Shown piece by piece: positions 8,781 through 17,921 of a stretch of DNA of 64,000 bases. Source of the DNA: JAFALK01 sp036500605. Its GTDB lineage: Bacteria > Pseudomonadota > Gammaproteobacteria > Burkholderiales > Burkholderiaceae_C. Under the pieces are notes generated by a model. The model was not told the origin of the DNA and did no database searches. It worked only from the letters and a program-made list of their open reading frames with translations. The DNA lies in the NCBI GenBank assembly GCA_036500605.1, contig DASYBU010000056.1, positions 1 through 64,000 on the forward strand, in the 5' to 3' direction. The position numbers were made by a program, and so were the translations under genes. Numbering within the stretch: position 1 is the stretch's first letter; every line of letters starts with the position of its first letter.

Positions 8781-9846
8781 CCCAGTCGATGTGCTCGGCC
8801 AGCAGCGGCGAGGCTTCGGGCCGCGCGGCTTGCAAGGCCTTGAGCAGTTCGGCGTTGTCATGTGAGCGCAGCGCGTTGCCCATCACCACGGCCACATTGC
8901 GGCGCCAACGCTCGTGGCCGATGCGGCGGATGGCCGAGCCTTCCATCATGCGCAGGAACTCGGCCTCGCTCCAGCGCCAGAACTCGAGCAGCTCGCCGGC
9001 CGCGAGCGCCGGGCGGGCATCGAAGTCAGCCAGGCGTGCGGGCGTGGCGAACTTGTTCCAAGGGCAGGCGAGCTGGCAGTCGTCGCAGCCGTACACGCGG
9101 TTGCCGATCAGCGGGCGGAACTCAACCGGGATCGGCCCGTCGTGCTCGATGGTCAGGTACGAAATGCAGCGCCGCGCGTCCACGCTGTAAGGCGCCACGA
9201 TCGCCTGTGTCGGGCAAACGTCGATGCAGGCTGTGCACTGGCCGCAATGGGGGCTAACGGCTTCCGTCAGCGGCAAGGCCAGGTCGATGAAGATCTCGCC
9301 GAGGAAGAACATCGAGCCGCCTTCGCGGTGCAGCGCGAGCGTGTGCTTGCCGCGCCAGCCGATGCCGGATCGTGAGGCCAGTTCCACCTCCATCACCGGC
9401 GCCGAATCGGTGAACGCGCGATAGCCGAACGGCCCGACCGCCTCGGCCAAGCGATCCGCGAGTTGCTGCAGGCGGGCGCGCAAGACCTTGTGATAGTCGC
9501 GGCCCCGGGCATAGATCGAGACCTGGCCGCGCGCCGGATCCTCGATGCGAGACCACTCGACCGCCTGCCAACCTTCGGGCGTGCCACGCGGCAGGTAATC
9601 CATGCGCACCGTCAGCACGCGCACCGTGCCCGGCACCAGCTCGGCCGGCCTCGCCCGTTTGAGGCCGTGCGCGGCCATATAGTTCATGCTGCCGTGGAAG
9701 CCGGCGTCGAGCCAGGCCATCAGGCCGCTTTCCGCATCGCTCAAATCAATATCGGCCACGCCGATCTGTGAGAATCCCAACTCATGCGCCCAGGTGCGCA
9801 GTTGCGTCATCAGATCCGTCACGTTCAAAGCCTGCGTCATTTGCAC
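8746..9846 (-). CDS. queG: Epoxyqueuosine reductase QueG
   Basis: Cobalamin-dependent iron-sulfur enzyme for the last step of queuosine synthesis in tRNA. 366 residues. Two [4Fe-4S] sets can be read: Cys201, 204, 207, 211 (CGQCTACIDVCP) and Cys227 with Cys254, 257, 261 (CDDCQLACPWN). The catalytic-region wording KRARPAELVPG and GRDYHKVLRARL also matches. Two ATGs (9846, 9840) compete. The start region overlaps the divergently read tsaE start, so the two genes share a very compact bidirectional promoter. In related genomes queG also neighbours tsaE, which supports the call. Confidence 0.95.
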   Translation of the reverse strand: MQMTQALNVTDLMTQLRTWAHELGFSQIGVADIDLSDAESGLMAWLDAGFHGSMNYMAAHGLKRARPAELVPGTVRVLTVRMDYLPRGTPEGWQAVEWSRIEDPARGQVSIYARGRDYHKVLRARLQQLADRLAEAVGPFGYRAFTDSAPVMEVELASRSGIGWRGKHTLALHREGGSMFFLGEIFIDLALPLTEAVSPHCGQCTACIDVCPTQAIVAPYSVDARRCISYLTIEHDGPIPVEFRPLIGNRVYGCDDCQLACPWNKFATPARLADFDARPALAAGELLEFWRWSEAEFLRMMEGSAIRRIGHERWRRNVAVVMGNALRSHDNAELLKALQAARPEASPLLAEHIDWAMTQAAARPAA

Positions 9847-10335
9847 ATTCTAGAAACCCGCCACCTGCTCTGGCCCGATGAAGCGGCCTGCGAGGCTTTT
9901 GCCCGCGAGCTGGCCCGCTGCCCGGGCCTGATGGACTGCAGCATCGAACTGCACGGCAGCCTCGGCGCCGGCAAGACCACCTTCGTGCGCCACCTGCTGC
10001 GCGCGCTGGGCGTGACTGGCCGCATCAAGAGCCCCAGCTACGCTGTGTTGGAGAGTTATGCGCTGCAGGACTGGGGAGCTCAGGGCGAAGTCAGCCATTT
10101 CGATTTCTACCGTTTTGAAGACCCGCGCGAGTGGGAAGACGCGGGCTTTCGCGATGTGTTCACCGCGCCGGGGCTCAAATTGTCCGAATGGCCGGAGAAA
10201 GCTGTCGGCATGTTGCCCGTGGCCGACGTTCAGGTCTGGATCGAAACCCACGCCGACGATTCGCGCGCCGTTCGCCTCTTGGCCGGCACCTCGCGCGGTG
10301 TGCAACTTCTTGAAGGGCTGGAAGGCCAGGAATGA
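9841..10335 (+). CDS. tsaE: tRNA threonylcarbamoyladenosine ATPase TsaE
   Basis: ATPase partner of TsaB/TsaD in making t6A37 on ANN-reading tRNAs. The P-loop GSLGAGKTT is at about residues 39-47, followed by SPSYAVLESY, HFDFYRFEDPREWEDAGF and LSEWPEKA, all TsaE hallmarks. The TTG at 9841 gives 164 residues, close to the family's ~155; the open frame extends to an ATG at 9784, but the added residues are not family-like and lie inside queG. The exact start is uncertain. Its stop overlaps the amidase start (ATGA, 10332-10335), so the two are translationally coupled. Confidence 0.9.
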   Translation: MHILETRHLLWPDEAACEAFARELARCPGLMDCSIELHGSLGAGKTTFVRHLLRALGVTGRIKSPSYAVLESYALQDWGAQGEVSHFDFYRFEDPREWEDAGFRDVFTAPGLKLSEWPEKAVGMLPVADVQVWIETHADDSRAVRLLAGTSRGVQLLEGLEGQE

Positions 10336-11651
10336 CAACTCGCTCCCGACGCAGCGCACTCAAAACCATGGGCGCCCTCGCCCTGGTGCTGCGCATCCCG
10401 AAGGCGCTGGCCGGCACTGGCCCGAGCCTGATCGCCGTGCGCGTCTGGCCGGCGCCTGAATACACGCGGGTCACGCTGGAATCGGACAAGCCGCTCGCGG
10501 CGCGGCACACCTTGGTCGAATCGCCGTACCGCCTTGCGATCGACATCGACGACCTGGAACTGAGCCCGCAACTGCGCGAACTGCTCGGCAAGGTGCGCGC
10601 CGACGACCCGTTCATCGCCGGTGTGCGCGTGGGCCAGAACACGCCGCGCACGGTGCGCATCGTGTTCGATCTCAAGCAGCGCATCGAGCCGCAGATCTTC
10701 GCCTTGGCGCCCGCCGCGCCTTATCAGGATCGCCTCGTGTTCGACCTCTACCCGAAGGTCGAGGCCGACCCGCTGCTGGCGCTGATCCAGCAAAAGGAAA
10801 AGGCCAGCCAGGAAGCCGCCCAATCCGTGCACGATGCGATCTCGGAGCTCGCGGCCAAGCCCGCGCCTTCGGCTCCGATCGCCTCGGTCAATACGCCCAA
10901 GCCCAAGCTCCCCGCCGCCGCGCAGACCAAGCTCGACCGCCTGATCGTCATCGCGCTCGATCCCGGGCACGGCGGCGAGGACCCCGGCGCTACCGGCCCC
11001 ACGGGCCTGAAGGAAAAAGATGTCGTGCTGGCCATCGCCCACAAGCTGCGCGAGCGCCTGGACGACAACCCGAACATCCGCGTCATGATGACCCGCGACG
11101 CCGATTTCTTCGTGCCGCTGGGCGAGCGCGTGCGCAAGGCGCGCCGCGTGCAGGCCGATCTGTTCGTCTCCATCCACGCCGACGCCTTCATCACGCCGCA
11201 GGCGCGTGGCGCCTCCGTCTTCGCGCTCAGCGACGGTGCCGCCACCAGTGCCGCAGCGCGCTGGATGGCCGACAAGGAGAACAAGGCCGACGCGGTGGGC
11301 GGCGTCAACGTTGCCGCTGTGAAGGACAGCAACGTGCTGCGCGCCATGCTCGACATGAGCACCAGCGCGCAGATCAAGGACAGCCTGAAGCTCGGCAAAT
11401 CCGTCCTCACCCAGATCGGCGAGGTCGGCAAGCTGCACAAGGGCTCGGTCGAGCAGGCCGGCTTTGCGGTGCTCAAGGCGCCCGACATTCCTTCGATCCT
11501 GGTGGAGACGGCGTTCATCTCCAACCCGACCGAGGAAGCGCGGCTCAAGGATCCGGACTACCAGGACAAGCTGGTCGACGCGGTTGCCACCGGCATTGCG
11601 CGTTACTTCGCGAAGAACCCGCCGCTGGCAAGGCGGCGAACGCTGACCTGA
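10332..11651 (+). CDS. amiC: N-acetylmuramoyl-L-alanine amidase (AmiC type)
   Basis: Periplasmic zinc amidase that cuts septal peptidoglycan during cell separation. 439 residues. The N-terminus has a twin-arginine motif (SRRSALK) followed by a hydrophobic stretch, consistent with Tat export as for AmiA/AmiC. An AMIN domain covers about 30-140 (septal targeting), then a linker rich in Ala and Pro, then Amidase_3 from about 205. Zinc ligands are in DPGHGGEDPG, the Glu after GLKEKD and the His in SIHADAF; the catalytic Glu is in ILVETAFISN. Coupled to tsaE by a 4-bp overlap, a common Burkholderiales arrangement followed downstream by mutL and miaA here. Confidence 0.93.
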   Translation: MTTRSRRSALKTMGALALVLRIPKALAGTGPSLIAVRVWPAPEYTRVTLESDKPLAARHTLVESPYRLAIDIDDLELSPQLRELLGKVRADDPFIAGVRVGQNTPRTVRIVFDLKQRIEPQIFALAPAAPYQDRLVFDLYPKVEADPLLALIQQKEKASQEAAQSVHDAISELAAKPAPSAPIASVNTPKPKLPAAAQTKLDRLIVIALDPGHGGEDPGATGPTGLKEKDVVLAIAHKLRERLDDNPNIRVMMTRDADFFVPLGERVRKARRVQADLFVSIHADAFITPQARGASVFALSDGAATSAAARWMADKENKADAVGGVNVAAVKDSNVLRAMLDMSTSAQIKDSLKLGKSVLTQIGEVGKLHKGSVEQAGFAVLKAPDIPSILVETAFISNPTEEARLKDPDYQDKLVDAVATGIARYFAKNPPLARRRTLT

Positions 11652-11661
11652 CGCCTGACAA

Positions 11662-12966
11662 CTAACGCGTTGCCTCGATGGGGTTGCCATACAGCGGCTC
11701 CACCCCGAACTGCGTGCTGACCGCATACGCCACGCCGCAGGCCAGCATCGCCGGCACCGTGAACTGGAATTGATGCGTCATCTCCATCACCATCACGATC
11801 GCCATCAGCGGCGCATGCGTGACCGCGGCCAGGACCGCCGCCATGCCGAGAATCGCCAAGGCGCGCGGATCACCGACCCAACTCGCCGGCAAACACATCG
11901 CCGCCCATTGCGCGAGCACGGCGCCGCCGGTGGCGCCGAGGCACAGCGAGGGCGTGAACACGCCGCCGACCGCACCGCTGCCTGAAGACAGCGTCGTGGC
12001 CAGCACCTTGGCGACCAGCACCATCAGCAGCCATTGCCAGGTCTGCGTGCCGTTGAGCGCATCAGCCACGAGCGGGTAGCCATTGCCCCAGACCTCGGGC
12101 ACGGCCATCGACAGCAGGCCGACCAGGAAGCCGCCGAGCGCCAGCCGCGAAACCGGCGAACGCAGCCGCGCGAACTGCTTGCGCACCCCCTCGAGCAGAT
12201 GCAGAAAAGCCCAGCCGATCGCGCCGAACACCAGGCCGGCCAACAGCGCCAAGCCGAGACTCGTGGGCGCCGCCTCCACATTGCCGACGTTGTAGATCGG
12301 CGCCGGTTCGACCAGGTAATAGATGATCCCCGAAGAGGTGGCCGCTGCGATCAGCACCGGCGTGATCGCGCCCGGCTGCATGAAACCCAGAGCCAGCTCC
12401 AGCACAAAGACGACGCCCGCCACCGGCGCGTGATACGCGGCCGCAATGCCCGCCGCGATGCCGGCGACCAGCAGCGTGACGCGCTCCTTGTGCCCGAGCG
12501 GCAAGACCCGCGCCAACACGGTCGACATCCACGCCGCGAGTTGCACCATCGGCCCTTCGCGGCCGATCGAGGCGCCGCTCGCGATCGACAGCAAGGCACT
12601 GCCGCTGCGCACGATCGTCATGCGGTCGTTCAGGTCCACGCGCTCGGTGCGCACCGCGTCGATGTAGTCAAGGTTCTGGCTGCCCGCCGGCCCGCGTTCG
12701 GCCCAGCGCTTCCCCCAGACCATCACCAGCCCGGCCGCTGCCGCGCCCAGCGTGCAGACCACCAGTCGTTGCCAGGGCGCAAGCGCCTGCGCAACGGAGA
12801 CCAGTTCGCCCGAATGCCGCGTCAGCAGCCACTCCATGCCATGCATGGTGGCCCGAAAGCTCAATGTGACGGCGGCCGCGAGCCCGCCCACGAGCATGGC
12901 CCAGAACCATAAGGTGACTCGCCGACGCATGAGAATCAGCGACGGCGTGGCCGGCGCCTTGTTCAC
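11662..12966 (-). CDS. ClC family chloride channel/antiporter (ClcB-like)
   Basis: Inner-membrane ClC protein of 434 residues with many hydrophobic segments. The selectivity motifs GREGP (in SIASGASIGREGPMVQ) and GxFTP (GAVGGVFTPSLCLG) are present, including the external gating Glu of GREGP, which suggests H+/Cl- exchange rather than a passive channel. The usual GSGIP motif near the N-terminus is replaced (GPAGSQNLDYID), as in the ClcB-like branch. The GTG at 12966 is chosen because it overlaps the dedA stop (GTGA) and gives a family-length protein; an upstream ATG at 13119 would run through dedA. Expected to be co-expressed with dedA. Confidence 0.85.
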   Translation of the reverse strand: MNKAPATPSLILMRRRVTLWFWAMLVGGLAAAVTLSFRATMHGMEWLLTRHSGELVSVAQALAPWQRLVVCTLGAAAAGLVMVWGKRWAERGPAGSQNLDYIDAVRTERVDLNDRMTIVRSGSALLSIASGASIGREGPMVQLAAWMSTVLARVLPLGHKERVTLLVAGIAAGIAAAYHAPVAGVVFVLELALGFMQPGAITPVLIAAATSSGIIYYLVEPAPIYNVGNVEAAPTSLGLALLAGLVFGAIGWAFLHLLEGVRKQFARLRSPVSRLALGGFLVGLLSMAVPEVWGNGYPLVADALNGTQTWQWLLMVLVAKVLATTLSSGSGAVGGVFTPSLCLGATGGAVLAQWAAMCLPASWVGDPRALAILGMAAVLAAVTHAPLMAIVMVMEMTHQFQFTVPAMLACGVAYAVSTQFGVEPLYGNPIEATR

Positions 12967-13610
12967 GCTGCGGGCTTCTTCCGGCGCGCCTTGAGGCTGC
13001 CAAAGATGATGATGAGGCCGGGAATCAGGATCATGCTCCAGACGATCACTTCGAGATGTCCGCGCACCCATTCCACATTGCCGAAGGCCACGCCCAGGCC
13101 CGTCACGCTGCAGATCCACAGCAGGCCGCCACTCACATCAAACAGCGTGAACTTGGCGCGGCTCATGTCGGCCACGCCGGCCACGAAGGGCGCGAAGGTG
13201 CGCACGAAAGGCATGAAGCGGCCGAGGATCAGCGTGACCCCGCCCCAGCGCTCGTAGAAAGCGTGGGCGCGGTCAAAGGCACGACGGTTGAAGAGCCTGG
13301 ACTGCTCCCACTGAAACACGCGCGGCCCGACAAAGCGTCCGATCGTGTAGTTGCACTGGTTGCCGATGATGGCCGCCGCGCACATCACGGGGATGGCGAT
13401 CCACGGATCGAGCGTGCCCACGCCGCACAGCGCGCCGACGATGAAGAGCAGAGAATCCCCGGGCAGGAAGGGCATGATCACCACGCCCGTCTCCACGAAG
13501 ATGATCAGGAACAGGACGCCGTAAATCCATGCGCCATGAGCGGCGATGAAGGCGACCAGGTGCTTGTCGATGTGAAAAACGAAATCGAGAAGTGCTGCAA
13601 GGAAGTCCAT
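12963..13610 (-). CDS. DedA family inner-membrane protein
   Basis: 215-residue DedA/VTT-domain protein. Members are thought to flip or scramble lipid carriers and phospholipids and influence envelope charge and division. Typical signatures are ETGVVIMPFLPGDSLLF, GNQCNYTIGRFVG, and FMPFVRTFAPFVAG with the functional arginines. Several hydrophobic helices and a basic tail (KARRKKPAA) are visible. It precedes and overlaps the ClC gene by 4 bp, so the two form an operon. It is divergent from mutL with a 49 bp gap. Confidence 0.92.
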   Translation of the reverse strand: MDFLAALLDFVFHIDKHLVAFIAAHGAWIYGVLFLIIFVETGVVIMPFLPGDSLLFIVGALCGVGTLDPWIAIPVMCAAAIIGNQCNYTIGRFVGPRVFQWEQSRLFNRRAFDRAHAFYERWGGVTLILGRFMPFVRTFAPFVAGVADMSRAKFTLFDVSGGLLWICSVTGLGVAFGNVEWVRGHLEVIVWSMILIPGLIIIFGSLKARRKKPAA

Positions 13611-13647
13611 GGCGCGGCATTATGCGGGCGCCGGCTTGGCGAGCACT

Positions 13648-13653
13648 TAAAAT
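13648..13653 (+). promoter_or_regulatory. -10 element positioned for a leaderless mutL transcript
   Basis: TAAAAT ends exactly 7 nt before the A of the mutL ATG (13660), so transcription would be expected to begin at or next to the start codon. No good -35 or Shine-Dalgarno is visible. Two other genes show nearly the same spacing (31836-31841 and 62520-62525). Confidence 0.5.
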
Positions 13654-13659
13654 CGCCCA

Positions 13660-15501
13660 ATGCAACCCCTGAGCGACGCCGCCCCCGCCCCACGCCGGCC
13701 CATTCGCGAACTCCCCGATGAACTGATCAGCCAGATCGCCGCCGGCGAGGTGGTCGAGCGCCCGGCTTCGGTCGTGCGCGAGCTGGTCGACAACGCGCTG
13801 GACGCTGGCGCCACGCAGATCAACATCAAGCTGATGGCCGGTGGCGTGCGCGCCATCGTGGTCGAGGATGACGGCGCCGGCATCCCGACGGAAGAACTGC
13901 CGCTGGCGCTGAAGCGCCATGCGACGAGCAAGGTGCACTCGCTCGAAGAACTCGAATCCGTGGTCACGATGGGTTTTCGCGGCGAGGCGCTGGCCGCGAT
14001 CGCTTCGGTGTCCGAGCTGGCCCTGCTGAGCCGCAGCGAAGGCGCGGCCCATGCTCATCGCCTCGACGCCCGCAGCGGGGAGTTGAGTGCGGCAGCCCGT
14101 TCGCGCGGCACCAGCGTGGAGGTGCGCGAGCTGTTCTTCAGCACGCCGGCCCGCCGCAAATTCCTCAAGACCGACGCCACCGAGCTCGCGCACTGCGTGG
14201 AAGCCGTGCGCCGACACGCGCTGGCGCGGCCCGACGTCGGCTTTGGCATCTGGCATGAAGGCAAGCTCGTCGACCAATGGCGCGCCGGCAGCAGCGAGCA
14301 GCGCGTGCGCGACATCCTCGGCGAGGATTTCATGACCGAGAGCCGCGCGGTCTTCAAGGAAGCCGGGCCGCTGCGCATCGCCGGCCGCGTGGGCCTGCCC
14401 GAGGCGGCGCGTGCGCGGGCCGACACCCAATATCTGTACATCAACGGCCGCTTCGTGCGCGACAAGACGATCGCCCACGGCATCCGCTCGGCCTTTGACG
14501 ATGTGCTGCACGGCCAGCGCCAGCCGGCCTATGTGCTGTTCCTCGAGCTGGCCGCCGACCGGGTGGACGTGAACGTGCACCCGACCAAGAGCGAGGTGCG
14601 CTTGCGCGACGGGCGCGAGATGCATCAGCAGGTCCGCTATGCGGTGCAGGATGCTTTGGCCCTGTCCCGTACCACTGATCGCCCGGCCGATGTGGCTGCA
14701 CCCGTGCAAGTAACCCAGCAGTTCAACGCAAGCCTGCCCTACCCGACACCCGCTCAGCCGCCGGCCTGGTACGTGGCCGAGCCGCGGAATGAAAGCTGGC
14801 GCAGCACGACGCAGACCTCATTGGGGCTGGCCGAAGTGGCGACGCTTTATGCATCGCCCGCAGCGGCACTGCCGATCGAACAAGCGCAACCAACGCCGCA
14901 GCCCATGCCCGTCGGCGACTGGCCGCTCGGCCGCGCCGTCGCGCAGATCCAGGGCGTCTACGTCCTGGCCGAAAACGCGCAGGGCCTGATCATCGTGGAC
15001 ATGCACGCCGCCCATGAGCGGGTGGTCTACGAAAGGCTCAAGACGAGCCTCGGCGCGGCGCGGATCGAATCGCAGCCGCTGCTGATTCCGGTCACCTTCG
15101 CGGCGACGCCGGCCGAGATCGCCAGCGCCGAAGCGCATGGCGCGACGCTGGAGAAGCTTGGCCTCGATGTGGCGCCGCTGTCGGCCAAGATGCTCGCGAT
15201 CCGTGCGCGCCCTGCCCTGCTGGCCGGCGGCGATGTGGTCGAACTGACACGCAGCGTGCTGGCCGAGCTCGGCCAGTTCGACGCCAGCCAGGCCATCGAA
15301 CGCGCCCAGCACGAGATCCTGGCGACGATGGCCTGCCACGGCGCTGTGCGCGCCAACCGGCAATTGACACTGGACGAGATGAACGGTCTGCTGCGGGACA
15401 TGGAGCGCACCGAGCGCGCCGACCAATGCAACCACGGCCGCCCGACCTGGCGGCAACTGACAATGCGCGAGCTGGACGCCCTTTTCCTGCGCGGACGTTA
15501 A
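13660..15501 (+). CDS. mutL: DNA mismatch repair protein MutL
   Basis: Links MutS mismatch recognition to strand nicking. 613 residues. The N-terminal GHKL ATPase has ELVDNALDAGA, DDGAGIP and GFRGEALAAIASV; a variable Pro/Gln linker at roughly 340-430 joins the C-terminal dimerisation domain. That domain has DMHAAHERVVYE, matching the endonuclease motif DQHA-x2-E-x4-E except Met for Gln, plus ACHGAVRAN and CNHGRPT near the end. This is the arrangement of endonuclease-type MutL, as expected where MutH is absent. The gene may be leaderless. Followed 9 bp later by a pseudouridine synthase and then miaA. Confidence 0.95.
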   Translation: MQPLSDAAPAPRRPIRELPDELISQIAAGEVVERPASVVRELVDNALDAGATQINIKLMAGGVRAIVVEDDGAGIPTEELPLALKRHATSKVHSLEELESVVTMGFRGEALAAIASVSELALLSRSEGAAHAHRLDARSGELSAAARSRGTSVEVRELFFSTPARRKFLKTDATELAHCVEAVRRHALARPDVGFGIWHEGKLVDQWRAGSSEQRVRDILGEDFMTESRAVFKEAGPLRIAGRVGLPEAARARADTQYLYINGRFVRDKTIAHGIRSAFDDVLHGQRQPAYVLFLELAADRVDVNVHPTKSEVRLRDGREMHQQVRYAVQDALALSRTTDRPADVAAPVQVTQQFNASLPYPTPAQPPAWYVAEPRNESWRSTTQTSLGLAEVATLYASPAAALPIEQAQPTPQPMPVGDWPLGRAVAQIQGVYVLAENAQGLIIVDMHAAHERVVYERLKTSLGAARIESQPLLIPVTFAATPAEIASAEAHGATLEKLGLDVAPLSAKMLAIRARPALLAGGDVVELTRSVLAELGQFDASQAIERAQHEILATMACHGAVRANRQLTLDEMNGLLRDMERTERADQCNHGRPTWRQLTMRELDALFLRGR

Positions 15502-15510
15502 AGGACGCTG

Positions 15511-16653
15511 ATGGCTACTCTGAAATTGAACAAGACCGCTGCCGCCAAGACCGGCACCGGCGAGAAACGAACGCCGCTGCGCGGCAAGGGCGTCTCGCGC
15601 CCGCGCCAGACGCTGGAGCAGGCGCAGGCCGAGCGCGCTGAGAAACAGGCGGCTTACGAGCAGCGCATGCAGGAAGAATTTCGTCCTGCACCGCCCGCTC
15701 GGCGAGCGGAACCTTCGCGTCCTGTGCGACAAGAACGGCAAGAACGTCCACAGCGATCGCCAGCCCAAAGCTTCCGCCGCGAAGAACCGCCGATGCCACC
15801 GGCCGCGCCGGCCCGTCGCGACCAACGTCGCGCCACCGGCGACGCCCCGCGCCAGGCTCCGCGCGAAATGCGCGTTAGCGAGCCGAACCAGGACGGCGAG
15901 CGTCTTTCGAAACGCATGGGTGAACTGGGCCTGGCCTCGCGCCGCGAAGCCGATGAGTGGATCGCCGCCGGCTGGGTCCGCGTCGACGGCGAGATGGCCG
16001 TGCTGGGCCAGCGCGTCAGGCCTGACGCCAAGATCGAGATCGACGAAGCCGCGCACCGCGAGCAGGCCAAGCAGGTCACCATCCTGCTGCACAAGCCGAT
16101 CGGCTATGTGTCGGGCCAGGCCGAAGACGGCTATGAACCCGCCGCCATGCTGATCAAGGGCGCGACACAGTGGCAGGAAGACGCCTCGGGCCAGAAGTTC
16201 CATCCCGGCAATATCCGCGGCCTCGCGCCGGCGGGGCGACTGGACATCGACTCCACCGGTCTGCTGGTGCTGACGCAGGATGGCCGCATCGCCAAGATCC
16301 TGATCGGTGAAGATTCCGACATCGAGAAGGAATATCTCGTTCGCGTCGAGCACATCGGGCAGCCGGTGACCGACGCCGGACCGATGGCGAGCTTTCCGCC
16401 TGAGCAACTGGCGCGCCTGCAGTTCGGGCTCGAGCTCGACGGCGTGCAGTTGAAGCACGCCAAGGTCAGCTGGGCGAATGAAGATCAACTGCGCTTTGTG
16501 CTGCGCGAAGGCCGCAAGCGCCAGATCCGCCGCATGTGCGAGCTGGTGGGCCTGAAAGTCGTCGGCCTCAAGCGCGTGCGCATCGGCCGCATCGTGCTGG
16601 GCAAGCTGCCGCAGGGCGAATGGCGCTATCTGACGCCGTGGGAACGCTTCTGA
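15511..16653 (+). CDS. 23S rRNA pseudouridine synthase (RluB/RluF family) with long charged N-terminal extension
   Basis: Isomerises uridine in 23S rRNA. 380 residues. The first ~125 are low-complexity, rich in Arg, Pro, Gln and Ala, and have no counterpart in the E. coli enzymes; such tails occur in Burkholderiales homologs and may bind RNA. An S4 RNA-binding domain (ERLSKRMGELGLASRREADE) follows at about 130-190, then the catalytic core with the essential Asp in GRLDIDSTGLLVLTQDG and EGRKRQIRRMCELVGLKV. The latter resembles RluF more than RluB, but the exact target uridine is not decidable here. The stop at 16651 lies within a 12-bp tandem repeat and overlaps the miaA start region by 34 bp. 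Confidence 0.88.
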   Translation: MATLKLNKTAAAKTGTGEKRTPLRGKGVSRPRQTLEQAQAERAEKQAAYEQRMQEEFRPAPPARRAEPSRPVRQERQERPQRSPAQSFRREEPPMPPAAPARRDQRRATGDAPRQAPREMRVSEPNQDGERLSKRMGELGLASRREADEWIAAGWVRVDGEMAVLGQRVRPDAKIEIDEAAHREQAKQVTILLHKPIGYVSGQAEDGYEPAAMLIKGATQWQEDASGQKFHPGNIRGLAPAGRLDIDSTGLLVLTQDGRIAKILIGEDSDIEKEYLVRVEHIGQPVTDAGPMASFPPEQLARLQFGLELDGVQLKHAKVSWANEDQLRFVLREGRKRQIRRMCELVGLKVVGLKRVRIGRIVLGKLPQGEWRYLTPWERF

Positions 16654-17630
16654 CTCCGCTTCTGACCCCGTTCCTGACCCCGATCTGCATCGCCGGCCCG
16701 ACGGGCTGCGGCAAGACGGCGGCGGCGCTGGCAATTGCGGAGCGCCTCCCGGTCGAGATCATCAGCGTCGATTCGGCGCTGGTCTACCGCCACATGGACA
16801 TCGGCACGGCCAAGCCGAACGCGGCCGAACTGGCGAGCGTGCCGCATCACCTGATCGACATCATCGAGCCGACCGAGGCCTACTCGGCGGCGGAGTTCGT
16901 GCGTGCGGCGCGCAGCCTCGCCAACGAGATTCTTGAGCGGGGCCGCCTGCCGCTGCTGGTGGGCGGGACGATGCTCTATTTCAAGGCGCTGTTCGACGGT
17001 CTTTCCGCCCTGCCCCAGGCCGACGAAGCCTTGCGCGCCGCGCTCGACGAGCGCGCCGCGCGCCTGGGCTGGCCGGCGATGCACGCCGAGCTCGCAGGGC
17101 TCGACCCGATCACCGCGCAACGCCTCGCGCCCAATGATTCGCAACGCATCCAGCGCGCGCTCGAAGTCTGCATCCTCGCCGGCAAGCCGATGAGCGAATT
17201 GCACCAGCAGCGCGATGAAGGCGTGGACTGGCCGCTCTTCTCACTCGAACCGAATGACCGCGCCTGGTTGCACGAGCGGCTGGCGCTGCGCTTTGACCAG
17301 ATGCTCGAAGCCGGCTTGCTTGATGAAGTGCGCGCGCTGCGGGGGCGCGGCGATCTGAATGCAGAACTGCCCTCGATGCGCTGTGTCGGGTATCGGCAAG
17401 CCTGGGAAGCGCTCGAAACGAATGATTTCTCGACACTGCGCGAGAAAGGCGTCGCCGCCACCCGGCAACTGGCCAAGCGCCAGATCACCTGGCTGCGCAG
17501 CATGCCCAAGCGCCAGGTGATTGCCTGCGACGGTGCGAATCCCCTGGCGGAGTTGCTGGCGGGCGTCCAACGCATACTGGTATCAAACCCGAATGCGATG
17601 CGGGATGCGATGCGGGATGCGATTAAGTAG
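16620..17630 (+). CDS. miaA: tRNA dimethylallyltransferase MiaA
   Basis: Transfers an isopentenyl group to A37 of UNN-reading tRNAs. With the ATG at 16620 the protein is 336 residues. The P-loop GPTGCGKT is at 26-33, followed by IISVDSALVYRHMDIGTAKP and LVGGTMLYFKAL, and RQLAKRQITWLRS near the end. The first ~22 residues (LTPLLTPFLTP) are encoded by a three-unit 12-bp repeat, so true translation may start at the GTG at 16638. The last codons are also a 12-bp tandem repeat (NAMRDAMRDAIK) without a family counterpart. Overlaps the pseudouridine synthase gene, so coupled translation is likely. Confidence 0.93.
   Translation: MALSDAVGTLLTPLLTPFLTPICIAGPTGCGKTAAALAIAERLPVEIISVDSALVYRHMDIGTAKPNAAELASVPHHLIDIIEPTEAYSAAEFVRAARSLANEILERGRLPLLVGGTMLYFKALFDGLSALPQADEALRAALDERAARLGWPAMHAELAGLDPITAQRLAPNDSQRIQRALEVCILAGKPMSELHQQRDEGVDWPLFSLEPNDRAWLHERLALRFDQMLEAGLLDEVRALRGRGDLNAELPSMRCVGYRQAWEALETNDFSTLREKGVAATRQLAKRQITWLRSMPKRQVIACDGANPLAELLAGVQRILVSNPNAMRDAMRDAIK
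16647..16682 (+). repeat. 3 x 12 bp tandem repeat across the rlu stop codon and miaA N-terminus
   Basis: CTTCTGACTCCG, CTTCTGACCCCG and TTCCTGACCCCG follow one another. The first unit contains the stop codon of the pseudouridine synthase gene (16651-16653); in the miaA frame the repeat reads LLTP-LLTP-FLTP. Confidence 0.85.
17593..17625 (+). repeat. 2.7 x 12 bp tandem repeat at the 3' end of miaA
   Basis: ATGCGATGCGGG occurs twice exactly (17593-17604, 17605-17616) and then partially, directly in front of the miaA stop codon. It encodes repeated MRDA. Confidence 0.85.
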
Positions 17631-17658
17631 CGGGTTATCTGCTCGGCGCCAGCATTTA

Positions 17659-17687
17659 TTGTCAAAGTCCAAAAAGTCGTGTTACCA
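17659..17687 (+). promoter_or_regulatory. Candidate promoter and long leader ahead of the small-gene/infA group
   Basis: TTGTCA (17659-17664), 17 nt, then TTACCA (17682-17687). Transcription from here would leave a leader of about 190-230 nt before the first gene. The leader holds a 6-bp hairpin TGAGAT / ATCTCA (17848-17866) that touches a Shine-Dalgarno AAGGA at 17866-17870. Long leaders of this kind are common for cold-induced messages; that parallel is inference. Confidence 0.4.
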
Positions 17688-17921
17688 TGCCGGCAGATTC
17701 GCGCAAGACCACCCATTTTAGGTCTTCATCTGCAAGCCCCCAAGCCGAGGCCAAGACCTCCGCAAACGGCTCGCTTCAGCTTAAACCCCCAGTTTGACTT
17801 GTTCTTGAGTGTCTCTATTCACCGCCCAACCCCTCCGGGACGGCCGGTGAGATTTCATTCATCTCAAGGACTCACACTGCAAACGCATTCCATCCGGGTC
17901 GGCCGCTATCGGCTTTCACCC

